Below, piece after piece: positions 1 through 10,230 of a stretch of 64,000 nt of DNA. The DNA is taken from the NCBI RefSeq assembly GCF_000735135.1, contig NZ_JPLZ01000006.1, forward strand, positions 62,001-126,000. Reading direction: 5' to 3'. The position numbers and the translations under genes were made by a program. This DNA is from Chryseobacterium sp. FH1. GTDB taxonomy: Bacteria > Bacteroidota > Bacteroidia > Flavobacteriales > Weeksellaceae. The notes beneath the pieces were generated by a model, which was not told where the DNA came from, did not search any database, and saw only the letters and a program-made list of their open reading frames with translations. Position 1 is the stretch's first letter. Each line of letters opens with the position of its first letter.

Positions 1-1412
1 AAATTATTTTTTAATAATAAATCATTTATATTGTCGACAGCTTTTTGTGTATTAACCGTTTGGCTTTGCCATTCTTTAATTTTACTATTAGAGTCAATTT
101 TTGCATCTTCAAAAACTTTAATTTCTGTGTCTAATTTTTTTATCTGTTTAGAATTACTATCATTGTTTATTTTAAAAGAATTGATTTTGTCTTTTACTTG
201 ATGGGAAATATATTTCCATATTTCATCTGTCAATTCTTGTTGGTTCAGTTTTATATTATCCACATCTTCATTATGGATTCTAATAATCTCATTTACTTTT
301 TCAATTTCAATTTTTAATGATTCAAGACTTTCTAATTTTTTCTTTTCATTTGGATTCTCGATTTTAGTTTGCACCTCTTTTTCATTTTTAGTCAAAATAT
401 CTGATAATTGTTTTTGGATTTTTAAAACATCGAATTTCACTAAATCTTTTTCTATCAGAGCCTCTAAGTTTGATTCAAAACTTGAAAGTATATCAGTGTA
501 ACTGTAATACAATTCCTGAATATTTTTAATTTTTTCTTCTCGAGTAGTGTCAAAATATTTTTCAAACTGATTCAGTAAATTTTTGTCAATTGTTTTTTGT
601 TGACAGAATGGACAATCTTGAACTTCTTTATTTTTATCCAAAAAGTTTATTCCTTGTTTTACCCAAGAGCTATTATTCAATTGGTTAATAATAAAGGCAA
701 TAGGAACGTCATTGCTACCTATAATAATTTCTTCTAAAGCATTATTGAATTCTTTTTCAAAATCAAGAATAGTATTAAAATTTTTAAAGGAAATGTTGTT
801 CTCTATTTTATTAAGTTCTTCTAAATAGTATTTCTTATATTTTTCAGTTATATAATTTAATTTTTTTGAAGAATATTCAGTCTGATTTATTTCATTAAGC
901 TTTTCATAAAAAGGCTCTTTTCTTTTCCCTAAATTTATCTTATTAAAGTCTTCTTCAAATTGCTTATTATAAATCCAACAGTCTTCTAATATATTTTTAT
1001 TAGCTTGATTTTTTAAATTTGTCAGTTTTTGCTTTTCATCTTTTTTTTCAGAAATTGATTTTTCAGTATTTGTTACATTTTGATATTCTGCTTCTATAAT
1101 TTTATCAATTTCTTCATTTTTTTCATCCAATGAAAAGATTCCGGATAATTCAGGATTCAAGTAAAAATTATTCTGAATAAAATCATAATCAAAAACAAGT
1201 ATTTCTTCTTCGTCTTTATTAAAACCATCAATAGAAGAGTTGTTGAATGGATATAAAGGAACTTCGTTTTGAGAATAATTGTAGAATAAACGTGCAATTG
1301 TGGATTTACCACAGCCATTATTTCCAAAGAAAAAATTAACTTTTTTCAAATCATTTATTTCAACTAAATCTTTATAAGTCGCTACATTATTAAGCTGTAA
1401 TTTTGTTATCAT
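1..1412 (-). CDS. AAA_13 family ATPase with zinc hook (RloC/PrrC-like), 3' end outside window
   Basis: No stop is reached before the window edge; 470 residues are visible. The start is the ATG at 1412. The P-loop GNNGCGKST lies at residues 30-38. A long Lys/Glu-rich coiled coil is broken by a CPFC motif at residues 267-270, which I read as a zinc hook. This layout is that of the Pfam AAA_13 (PF13166) group, which includes the anticodon nucleases RloC and PrrC and uncharacterised defence ATPases. The second half, with Walker B and any nuclease domain, is not visible, so tRNA cleavage cannot be claimed. It lies in the same orientation as rlaP and rtcB, separated from rlaP by a terminator-like hairpin. 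The ATPase call is firm; RloC-like is an inference. Confidence 0.8.
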   Translation of the reverse strand, partial: MITKLQLNNVATYKDLVEINDLKKVNFFFGNNGCGKSTIARLFYNYSQNEVPLYPFNNSSIDGFNKDEEEILVFDYDFIQNNFYLNPELSGIFSLDEKNEEIDKIIEAEYQNVTNTEKSISEKKDEKQKLTNLKNQANKNILEDCWIYNKQFEEDFNKINLGKRKEPFYEKLNEINQTEYSSKKLNYITEKYKKYYLEELNKIENNISFKNFNTILDFEKEFNNALEEIIIGSNDVPIAFIINQLNNSSWVKQGINFLDKNKEVQDCPFCQQKTIDKNLLNQFEKYFDTTREEKIKNIQELYYSYTDILSSFESNLEALIEKDLVKFDVLKIQKQLSDILTKNEKEVQTKIENPNEKKKLESLESLKIEIEKVNEIIRIHNEDVDNIKLNQQELTDEIWKYISHQVKDKINSFKINNDSNSKQIKKLDTEIKVFEDAKIDSNSKIKEWQSQTVNTQKAVDNINDLLLKNN

Positions 1413-1492
1413 ACTGTTTTTATGGTTATAGTTTTATTTTTTTTCCAGTTTTTCCAATTCATTTGAATGTAAATATATTTACATATTACAAT

Positions 1493-1520
1493 AAAAGATT
1501 ACGGAAATCCATAATCTTTT
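1493..1520 (-). terminator. Hairpin at the end of the rlaP-like gene
   Basis: AAAAGATTA and TAATCTTTT pair around a 10-base loop and overlap the stop codon of the nucleotidyltransferase. In the minus direction a run of U follows. It probably separates this gene from the ATPase downstream. Confidence 0.55.
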
Positions 1521-2265
1521 ATTTTAGTATTTCCACAAACACTTTCTCTGCTTCCTTTTTATCCAAATTTCCAACTTTCAAAGTCTTTGCAACTTCCGAG
1601 AGCTTTTCTATTTCCGATTTCAAATATTCGAAAAGTTCCCAATCTTGAGAATGATAATATTTCTCGCCGTTTTCAGATTTTACATTTAATAAAAATTGAA
1701 CTTTTTTCAAGATGCTTTCTGGTAGCAAATCTAACATTTCGTGGAAGATAACCGGCGGAAAAGTACCTTTTTCAACCACCCATTTTGAAGCTAAAGTGGT
1801 TCGCAGACAATAGAAGTAATCTTTCAATTTTACTTCATCTTTGTTGCAGGCTTCCAAATATTTTTTACTCATACTCAAATAATGAAAAACCACTGAAACA
1901 GGTGAAAATGCTTGCTCAGCCAAAGGTTTCATTAGTTTTAAAAACTTTTCGTTTTTCACATAAAAGATGTGAGAATACAAATGTTCCAAATTCGGAACGT
2001 TCGATTTGTTAAGCAAATGAAAGGCTTTTTTCAAATCCCAACCGGAACCATCCAAATCATCTTCGGTCATAAATTCTATTGTATCGCGTTTTTCCCAAGG
2101 TGAAAGATACCAATCTATCGGATGTTTATAGATAAATCGGATGTCGTAATCGCTATCTGGAGATGCAAATCCCCATGAACGACTTCCTGATTCTATTGCC
2201 AAAAGTATTTCTATATTTTTCTCTTTTTCAAGAGCTTTTAATTTTTCTATTATTTTAGTTTTCAT
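1519..2265 (-). CDS. RlaP-type nucleotidyltransferase (PF10127-like)
   Basis: The protein has 248 residues. The nucleotidyltransferase signature is near the N terminus: GSRSWG at 27-32 and SDYD at 38-41, where the two Asp residues would bind metal. The following IRFIYKHPIDWYLSP segment is typical of the PF10127 family, named RlaP because it recurs beside RNA ligases. Here it lies 114 bp downstream of rtcB on the same strand, which supports an accessory role in RNA end modification or ligase activation. Its substrate is unknown. A general nucleotidyltransferase of the MNT type is the alternative. Confidence 0.8.
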   Translation of the reverse strand: MKTKIIEKLKALEKEKNIEILLAIESGSRSWGFASPDSDYDIRFIYKHPIDWYLSPWEKRDTIEFMTEDDLDGSGWDLKKAFHLLNKSNVPNLEHLYSHIFYVKNEKFLKLMKPLAEQAFSPVSVVFHYLSMSKKYLEACNKDEVKLKDYFYCLRTTLASKWVVEKGTFPPVIFHEMLDLLPESILKKVQFLLNVKSENGEKYYHSQDWELFEYLKSEIEKLSEVAKTLKVGNLDKKEAEKVFVEILK

Positions 2266-2291
2266 AGTTTCTAAATTTAATCATTAATTTT

Positions 2292-2367
2292 TCAAGTCGT
2301 CATTCTACACAAATCTTAACCGCCTTTTTACTGTAATAGTTTAGATTCCTCCGGAATGACAAAATGA
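2292..2367. repeat. Imperfect inverted repeat between rtcB and rlaP
   Basis: GTCATTC near the left end and GAATGAC near the right end flank a spacer with further partial complementarity (CAAATCT/AGATTCC). It resembles the short interspersed inverted repeats near 15.6 kb and 58.6 kb. It could act as a terminator or RNA-stability element within the operon. Confidence 0.45.
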
Positions 2368-2379
2368 ACGCAGAAAAAC

Positions 2380-3873
<1,494 letters not shown>

Positions 3874-3950
3874 TCATCGATTCAATTAAAAAAAATAAGA
3901 AATTAAGATAAGTCGGGTTGCGGGTTTTCAGCTTTTAAGTTGTTTTGTCG

Positions 3951-3999
3951 TTATTTGATGATGCAAAGTAAAAGTGTAAGTGCGCAATGTTTTTGCGTA
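3951..3999. promoter_or_regulatory. Copy 1 of a 49-bp direct repeat with operator-like dyad
   Basis: This stretch is 48/49 identical to 4426-4474; the single difference is at 3978. It contains TGCGCAA-N5-TTGCGTA, a dyad with 7-base arms and one mismatch pair. On the minus strand it carries TTACTTTG, close to the TAnnTTTG -7 consensus and pointing at rtcB, but the -33 spacing is poor. It is best read as a regulator binding site upstream of rtcB. Confidence 0.7.
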
Positions 4000-4060
4000 C
4001 ATGGTTTTTTTGTTTTTAAAATTAGAATGTATATTCAATATCATCATTCAAACAGTGAAG

Positions 4061-4417
4061 CTAGTTTATAACTTCTTCGACTTTTACTTTTTCTAAATTG
4101 AATTCTAAATAATGAGAAGTCCAACAATCTGAAAATTCTATGGCTACTTCATGTCCATTTTTACAGATTTTGTTCATTTCAGAACCCGAACTTCCGCAAC
4201 ATCCATAAAATCTCGTAGGGTCAGGATGATTGAGTAAATAATAATCAACTAAGTTCGTAACCAAAGAAATTTTATTATTGTGCTCTAAAAATGCACATTC
4301 ATTACTTTTTAAAATATTACCTTCTTCACTCCAAATGATTTTAGATTCTGAAACTAAAGTTAAAATATCAGTTAATTCTACATTACACGATTTACATGTT
4401 ATTCTTATATTATTCAT
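4061..4417 (-). CDS. Small Cys-rich protein of unknown function
   Basis: The protein has 118 residues from the ATG at 4417. An upstream alternative would run through the promoter repeat and is unlikely. I do not recognise a family. Cysteines at 8 and 11 form a CxxC knuckle, and Cys73, Cys74, Cys85 and Cys98 could complete a zinc site, as in proteins that replace a canonical zinc ribbon. There is no signal peptide or membrane segment, so it is likely cytoplasmic. Its start is immediately beside the second operator-like repeat and divergent from the helicase gene, so it is probably co-regulated with the helicase and rtcB. Confidence 0.7.
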   Translation of the reverse strand: MNNIRITCKSCNVELTDILTLVSESKIIWSEEGNILKSNECAFLEHNNKISLVTNLVDYYLLNHPDPTRFYGCCGSSGSEMNKICKNGHEVAIEFSDCWTSHYLEFNLEKVKVEEVIN

Positions 4418-4425
4418 GGTTTTGT

Positions 4426-4474
4426 TTATTTGATGATGCAAAGTAAAAGTGTGAGTGCGCAATGTTTTTGCGTA
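4426..4474. promoter_or_regulatory. Copy 2 of the 49-bp repeat in the divergent Cys-rich/helicase promoter
   Basis: The copy lies between the divergent genes starting at 4417 and 4520. The right arm of the dyad (TTGCG) overlaps a TTTG at 4467-4470. Eighteen bases later comes TACATTTA (4489-4496), a fair -33/-7 pair for the helicase gene. A repressor bound to the dyad would block the -33 region. Confidence 0.7.
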
Positions 4475-4519
4475 TCTGAAATTTTTTATACATTTAATGA
4501 AAATTTTTTAAAAAGCACA

Positions 4520-7500
4520 ATGGAGAATTTGAATTCGGAGCTCTTTCAGGCCTTTCAAAACAAGCTCAAAACCGGAAACAGGAGAGGCGTTCACCTGAAT
4601 GCGATTCCCGGAAACTCGAGATACAAATTCGACCTTGCGCGTTTGTCGGAGATCAGCAAAAGTCTGCCGGAGCATTTCATCATCGATCTGTTGACGCAGA
4701 AAAATGTAAATTTCAAATTCTCTGTCCATCAAAAAAATACGGAGACACCTAAGAATGACAGTTATCTTTTGGAGGACGAAGGGAAAACTAATGAAGAGCT
4801 GTTTCCCAATTCTGCGATTTCGGAGGTTCCTCAAGAGAAGAATAAACTAAGTACTCTCGATAAGCTGACGACCAGTCTGGAAAATCTGATCTTTCAAAAT
4901 GAGGTGATTCAGTCTGAGAAAGGCGTGAATTCTTTGGGTTTTGGTTTTCCAATCCTAATCCGAAAAGATATGGACGGACAAATTTCTGCATCGCCTATCC
5001 TGATCTGGTCTGTGACAATAAAATCCGTTAACGAGATGAATACTTGGGAGATCAGCAGAACGGAAGATGACCCTATCTATGTGAATGAGGTGCTCATCAA
5101 CCATCTGCAAAGTGATTCTGGTATTACAATCAAACAAATTTCGGAAGAAATGCTCGCTGATGGAAAGATTGATAAGCCAGAACTACAGGAAATCTGTCAA
5201 AGCTTGTTGAATCAACTGAAGATCACACAGAATCTGGATTTCATTCTCAATAATTATGAAGAGATCCCATTTATAAAAGCCAAAGCTTCTTACGAAAACC
5301 GAGTTCCAAATAAAGGTGATTCGGTGATCATGAAGTCTGGTGTTTTTTCCATTTTCGAAGTTCAGAAACAGAATATCATCAATGATTATGAGACTTTGAA
5401 GAAGGAATTCAAACCGTTGGGGAACTTTACGAAAGACGGTTTCCAGTCCATCACTTCCGTAGAAACCGACCCTTCGCAACAGGGAATTTTGGAGTCGTTG
5501 AAATCTCAGTCCAAGATCTTGATCCAAGGTCCGCCGGGAACTGGGAAAAGTCAGACCTTGACCGCTATTTTGCTGAATGCCTTGGAGAATAAACAAAAAA
5601 CCATCGTGGTCTGCGAGAAGCAAACGGCGCTGGAAGTGCTTTACAATGCGTTGCAAAAGTTAGGTCTGGGACGCTATTGCATTATGATCAAAGATGCGTC
5701 TACCGATAGAAAATTGGTGGTAGATTCGGTGCGGAATACGATTGACTCAGCGGATTTTAAAAAGCTGATTCAGCCTTATTCAGAACAATCGTTGCAAAAT
5801 CAACTGACGGAAATCGCTCAGCATAAAGATACGATCAATGCAGTCCACGAACTCTTGAATTCTGAGTTGATTCCGGGGAAAAACTGGAAGGAGATCGTCG
5901 GGAATCTGTTGAGCTACAAGGATTCTAAAGAAAATATCAATCTGCAAGATCTGAAGTTTTATTTTTCTGAAGATGAGGTAAAAGTCATTGAGAATGTTCT
6001 GGAAAATGGGGAAGAATTGTATCAGGATTTTAAAGCATTTGAAGCTTCAACGTTCATCGATCCTGAAAAATTGATCAAAGATAATTTCCACAGCAGTCAG
6101 CAGAATTTGGATTCGGCTTTTCAGAATTATGAGAATTCCTGGAAGGAAATTCAGCGTTCGATCAGTGATTTCAAACCGATCTACGAGGAAAAGCGGAAGC
6201 AGGATTTTGGGAAGAATCTGCAGGACGTTTCCAATTATATTAATGAAACCGAAGTTCTGACCTCGACTTTAAATCAAAATTCAGAGGAATTACATCCTGA
6301 AATCACCAATGGCTTTTTCTACAAATTGACGGCGCTTTTTTCATCAAGCAAAAAAAATAAGATCAAGACCCAGAAGCGATTGCTGGAGTTGAGTTCATTG
6401 GTGAAGCAAGTTAGTTTGAAGGAATTTTTTCCAGCCATTAATTTGTCTGATGACCTTTGGAGTAATAGAAATGAGATTATTAACTACAGGCAGAAAGTTC
6501 AGGAAATACAGTCCGGTTTTCTTTTAAAATTAGAAACAAGTTTTGCTGAGATTGATTTTCTTAATGCCTTTGATCCCGTTATTTCTGGAAGGGAAACCGA
6601 AATGATCTCGCAAAAAATCCACCAATTGCGGAAGGCGATTTCCAGTGAAAAGTGGTTGAACGATCTGGACTTTGGGAATACTTATCAAAACTTCAAAAAC
6701 TATATTGAGCGCATTTTAAATCTTTATAAAACTTATAAAAATAATCCAGAGAATCCTTTGTTGAAAGAGTTCAGCTGGTTTACTTTTTATTATTCGCTTT
6801 CGGATTTTCAGAAGTCGATCTTGGAGAAATTGTATCCGGTCAGTAATTGGAAACCGACGTTTTATTCGGCTTATTATCCATTGTTACTCAATCATTATTC
6901 GGATCCGAAACTGAATTTCAGTGAGAAAAATTATGAGGAAATAGCAAAGAAAATCAAGCAATTGGGAATTTCTCAGAAGAGCTTCGTGGAGTATTTTTGG
7001 AACGTTGCCCAGCAGAATTCGGTGAAGCAATTTGAGCAGAATAACAAAGATGTGACCGTGGCTAATCTGTATAATAAAAGAAGCAGTATCAATCACAAAA
7101 GGTTGACTTTGAGACAAATCGTTCAGAAAGATATTGACCTTTTTACACATTTCTTTCCTATTATTTTGACAACGCCAGATGCTTGCAGTAATCTTTTTCA
7201 GGGAAAGAATTTCTATTTTGACAATGTCGTTTTTGATGAAGCCAGTCAGTTGAAACTGGAAGACAATCTGCCAGCGATCTTGAAAGGGAAAAACGTGATC
7301 ATTGCGGGCGACGAGCATCAAATGCCACCTTCTAATTATTTCAGCAAAGTGTTTGACGGAACTATTGAAGACGAAGATGATATCGAATCTGAAACCGAAG
7401 TCATCACGTACAAAAATGCAATGTTGAACATCGAATCGCTGTTGGACTATGCGATGGAAAATAATTATGAAAAGAACCATCTGGATTTCCACTACCGTTC

Positions 7501-8515
7501 CAAACATCCTTATTTGATCGACTTTTCCAACCACGCTTTTTATAATTCGAGGTTGAAACCACTTCCGACAAAATCTGAAAATAAACCGATCGAGTTTTTC
7601 CAAATTGATGGTGTTTTTGATGACCATACGAATAAGGAAGAAGCTGATAAAGTGTTGGAGATCTTGGAAAATATTCAGTCTAAAAAAGATGGAACTTATC
7701 CTTCTGTAGGAATTGCGACGTTCAATATTTCACAACGGAATTACATCAAAAGAAAGATTGTGCAGAAAGCCAGTTTGCCTGAAAATGAAATGTTCAAAGA
7801 GAGAATCCAAGGGTTGGAATCTGCAGGATTATTCATTAAAAATCTTGAAAACATCCAAGGCGACGAAAGAGATATTATCATTATTTCTACAACCTACGGG
7901 CGAAAAGCGAGTGGGAAATTCATACAGAGTTTTGGACCGGTGAATCACACGAAAGGTTACAAATTGCTGAATGTGATCATTACTCGAGCCAAAGAAAAGA
8001 TCTACCTCTGCAACTCGATTCCGGAAGAGATCTTTTCCAATTACAAAGATGCATTGCAACAAGAAGGTTCCAACAATCGGAAGGCGGTTTTCTATGCTTA
8101 TTTGGCTTATTGCAAGGCGGTGAGTGAAGAAAATGAGAATGGGAGGCTTGAAATTCTGAATGTTTTGGATCAATTTGGATATTTGAAACAAGCTAATGAA
8201 AGTGGCGATTCCAATCTGTTTATTGACCAGATCTTTGAGCGATTGCAAAGGGATTTTCCAGATTACAAATTGTCGAAAAATATGGACTTTGATGGTTATC
8301 AATTTGATATTTTGATTGAAAAAGAAGGAAAGAGATCTGTGGTCGTAGAATGTATGAGCAAGGAAAAATACGCTGACGAATTGGGCTATCTGGAAGATCT
8401 GCACAAAGAAAAAGTGTTGAGGAATTCGGGGCTTGAGTACGTTAGGATTTGGAGCCAGAATGTATGGCAGAATTTGGAAAATGAACTTCAAAAAATAAAT
8501 AAAAAATTACTATGA
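4520..8515 (+). CDS. SF1 (Upf1/DNA2-like) helicase with C-terminal Vsr/DUF559-type nuclease-like domain
   Basis: The protein has 1331 residues from the ATG at 4520. Earlier in-frame starts lie inside the operator repeat. Helicase motifs appear in order: Walker A GPPGTGKS at 337-344, DEAS at 906-909, GDEHQMPP at 930-937, a YRSKHP segment, and ITRAKEK near 1155. About 550 residues, largely helical, separate motif I from motif II. The C terminus (about 1255-1331) matches the REase_MTES_1575/DUF559 pattern: GYQFD with Asp1263, VVVEC with Glu1277, and a final RIWS. The residues after VVVEC are MSK, where the family usually has DG, so nuclease activity is uncertain. It overlaps hopJ by 4 bp. A role in nucleic-acid defence or repair is inferred. 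Confidence 0.88.
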   Translation: MENLNSELFQAFQNKLKTGNRRGVHLNAIPGNSRYKFDLARLSEISKSLPEHFIIDLLTQKNVNFKFSVHQKNTETPKNDSYLLEDEGKTNEELFPNSAISEVPQEKNKLSTLDKLTTSLENLIFQNEVIQSEKGVNSLGFGFPILIRKDMDGQISASPILIWSVTIKSVNEMNTWEISRTEDDPIYVNEVLINHLQSDSGITIKQISEEMLADGKIDKPELQEICQSLLNQLKITQNLDFILNNYEEIPFIKAKASYENRVPNKGDSVIMKSGVFSIFEVQKQNIINDYETLKKEFKPLGNFTKDGFQSITSVETDPSQQGILESLKSQSKILIQGPPGTGKSQTLTAILLNALENKQKTIVVCEKQTALEVLYNALQKLGLGRYCIMIKDASTDRKLVVDSVRNTIDSADFKKLIQPYSEQSLQNQLTEIAQHKDTINAVHELLNSELIPGKNWKEIVGNLLSYKDSKENINLQDLKFYFSEDEVKVIENVLENGEELYQDFKAFEASTFIDPEKLIKDNFHSSQQNLDSAFQNYENSWKEIQRSISDFKPIYEEKRKQDFGKNLQDVSNYINETEVLTSTLNQNSEELHPEITNGFFYKLTALFSSSKKNKIKTQKRLLELSSLVKQVSLKEFFPAINLSDDLWSNRNEIINYRQKVQEIQSGFLLKLETSFAEIDFLNAFDPVISGRETEMISQKIHQLRKAISSEKWLNDLDFGNTYQNFKNYIERILNLYKTYKNNPENPLLKEFSWFTFYYSLSDFQKSILEKLYPVSNWKPTFYSAYYPLLLNHYSDPKLNFSEKNYEEIAKKIKQLGISQKSFVEYFWNVAQQNSVKQFEQNNKDVTVANLYNKRSSINHKRLTLRQIVQKDIDLFTHFFPIILTTPDACSNLFQGKNFYFDNVVFDEASQLKLEDNLPAILKGKNVIIAGDEHQMPPSNYFSKVFDGTIEDEDDIESETEVITYKNAMLNIESLLDYAMENNYEKNHLDFHYRSKHPYLIDFSNHAFYNSRLKPLPTKSENKPIEFFQIDGVFDDHTNKEEADKVLEILENIQSKKDGTYPSVGIATFNISQRNYIKRKIVQKASLPENEMFKERIQGLESAGLFIKNLENIQGDERDIIIISTTYGRKASGKFIQSFGPVNHTKGYKLLNVIITRAKEKIYLCNSIPEEIFSNYKDALQQEGSNNRKAVFYAYLAYCKAVSEENENGRLEILNVLDQFGYLKQANESGDSNLFIDQIFERLQRDFPDYKLSKNMDFDGYQFDILIEKEGKRSVVVECMSKEKYADELGYLEDLHKEKVLRNSGLEYVRIWSQNVWQNLENELQKINKKLL

Positions 8516-8844
8516 TATTTGAACAATTAGAAAAATCAGCGGGCGAGATTCAGTTTAAAAATGTTATCGCATTCCTCGATGAACATTACGATTTTACGCC
8601 TACTAAATTTACAAATGGAAACACAGTGAATGAAGCCGACCAGAACAATGGTTCTTGCAAGGTTTTCAGTTTTTCAAAGTTGAATGCGCTTTCAAAAGAA
8701 GAAACTTTGGCTTTGTTTGGCGACTTTTACAGAACAGATGTTTTGCAGAATCCGGACGGTGATGATCATCAGAATATCCGAAACTTTATGACGTTTGGTT
8801 GGGATGGGATTTCGTTTGATGGTGAGGCTTTGAAGAGAAAGTAG
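8512..8844 (+). CDS. HopJ-family protein
   Basis: The protein has 110 residues and matches the HopJ type III effector family (PF08888) along its length, with the NGNTVNEADQNNGSCKVFSF core and the closing FMTFGWDGISFDGEALKRK. Despite its name the family is widespread in bacteria without type III secretion, and its function is unknown. No secretion signal is seen. Its ATG overlaps the helicase stop (ATGA), so translation is coupled to the helicase. Confidence 0.85.
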   Translation: MIFEQLEKSAGEIQFKNVIAFLDEHYDFTPTKFTNGNTVNEADQNNGSCKVFSFSKLNALSKEETLALFGDFYRTDVLQNPDGDDHQNIRNFMTFGWDGISFDGEALKRK

Positions 8845-8852
8845 AAAATTTA

Positions 8853-8999
8853 AACACGAAGGCACAAAGTTTATTTTGCCAACTAAATGCTTTAAGGCAC
8901 TAGGATTTATCTTCGATAAACTTTAAAAAGTCGAATAGGCGTTGTGTCTTAAATCAATATAAATTAAAATTTTTTGTGCCTTTGTGCTAATCTAAATCC
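8853..8999. repeat. Imperfect inverted repeat between hopJ and the WYL gene
   Basis: ACACGAAGGCACAAAG near 8853 is nearly complementary to TTTGTGCCTTTGTGC near 8973-8990. The roughly 150 bp between two same-strand genes holds no ORF. It looks like one of the short interspersed hairpin repeats common in flavobacteria. Confidence 0.5.
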
Positions 9000-9005
9000 A
9001 ACAAA

Positions 9006-10010
9006 ATGTCATCCAACAAAAACGCATTGATCCGTTATAAAACCTTAGACAAATGTCTGAAGAACAAGTACAAAAAATACACTTTAGAAGATCTGATGGA
9101 AGAATGTTCCGAAGCGTTGTTTGAGTTTGAAGGCAAAGAATCTTTTGTGAGCAAACGGACCGTTCAACTCGATCTGCAGAATATGCGAAGTGAGAAATTC
9201 GGTTATGAAGCGCCAATCGAGGTTTATGAAAGAAGATTTTATCGATACAGCGACCCGGAATACAGCATTCATCAGATATCAGTTAATGAAAATGATTTGA
9301 AAGCGATGAATAATGCGGTGCAAATCCTGAAGCAATTCAAAGATTTTTCGATGTTCAAAGAGATGAATGGAGTGATCCAGAAACTGGAAGATTCGATACA
9401 GTCCACGACTCAAAAATCTATCATTCATTTGGATAAAAATGAGCAGTTGAAAGGATTGGAACACATCGATATTTTGTACGAAAGTATTTTGAACAAAAAG
9501 GTTTTGAAGATCTGTTATAAGAGTTTCAAGGCAAGGGAAATGAATATCCTGACCGTTCATCCGCAATTATTAAAGGAATACAACAACCGTTGGTTTCTCA
9601 TCTGTTATCACAAGAATAGAATTATGAATCTGGCTTTGGATAGGATGGAGGAGATTGAAATCGATGATAAAACGGAATATATCGACAAGGATTTCAATGC
9701 TGACCGTTATTTTGGAGAAGTGATTGGCGCGACCGTTTCGGAAACTCAAAGGCCTCAGAATGTGATTTTCTTCATCACCAAAAAACACGCACCTTATGTG
9801 AAAACCAAACCTTTTCATCACAGTCAAGTGATTATGGAGGAAGATGAATTGGGAACGACTTTCAAGATCTGTGTCCAGCTCAATTTTGAATTGGAAAGAA
9901 TGATCCTTGGAATGGGAGAATTCATCAAAGTTTTGGCACCGAGGAAGCTAAAACAGAGAATCCATAAAAGCCTGAAGGAAGCTTTTAATAATTATGAAAA
10001 TGAAAATTGA
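9006..10010 (+). CDS. WYL-domain transcriptional regulator
   Basis: The protein has 334 residues. The N-terminal about 80 residues form a predicted winged HTH (SKRTVQLDLQNMRSE matches the recognition-helix region of this family). A WYL domain follows at about 155-235 (LNKKVLKICYKSF, HPQLLKEYNNRWFLICY), then the WCX-like C-terminal part. WYL regulators sense ligands, probably nucleic-acid-derived, and often control defence and DNA-damage genes. It lies downstream of the helicase-hopJ pair and is the best candidate in the window to bind the two 49-bp repeats; that link is inference. Confidence 0.88.
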   Translation: MSSNKNALIRYKTLDKCLKNKYKKYTLEDLMEECSEALFEFEGKESFVSKRTVQLDLQNMRSEKFGYEAPIEVYERRFYRYSDPEYSIHQISVNENDLKAMNNAVQILKQFKDFSMFKEMNGVIQKLEDSIQSTTQKSIIHLDKNEQLKGLEHIDILYESILNKKVLKICYKSFKAREMNILTVHPQLLKEYNNRWFLICYHKNRIMNLALDRMEEIEIDDKTEYIDKDFNADRYFGEVIGATVSETQRPQNVIFFITKKHAPYVKTKPFHHSQVIMEEDELGTTFKICVQLNFELERMILGMGEFIKVLAPRKLKQRIHKSLKEAFNNYENEN

Positions 10011-10051
10011 TCTTGGCTCACTATTTGCAATTTTGTTGAAAATTTAAAATT

Positions 10052-10177
10052 ATGAACCCGAGATTGATTAGAACAGTATTGACGTGGGCAGCGCCCTTTA
10101 TCATTGGTTATGTAGTAAAGAAATTCGAAGAAAGGCAAGCCAAGAAATCACAAGGAACAGCAGTTTCCAAAGCATAG
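10052..10177 (+). CDS. 41-residue putative membrane protein
   Basis: The sequence starts MNPRLIRTVLTWAAPFIIGY, one hydrophobic segment, then a charged tail KKFEERQAKKSQ. It begins 42 bp after the WYL gene and ends just before a strong terminator, so it is probably the last gene of that transcript. No function is recognised. The N-in topology with a basic cytoplasmic tail is inferred. Confidence 0.6.
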   Translation: MNPRLIRTVLTWAAPFIIGYVVKKFEERQAKKSQGTAVSKA

Positions 10178-10200
10178 AAATGCCAACAGATTTGGCAATA

Positions 10201-10230
10201 ATGGTCGAAAAAAAATTTCGGCCATTTTTT
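10201..10230 (+). terminator. Terminator after the 41-residue gene
   Basis: ATGGTCGAAA pairs with TTTCGGCCAT (one G-U) over a five-base A loop, followed by a run of T. Confidence 0.75.

Noticed and set aside
4430..4519. Upstream start of the helicase ORF
   Set aside because: The extension runs through the operator repeat and the -33/-7 boxes, so it would not be transcribed.
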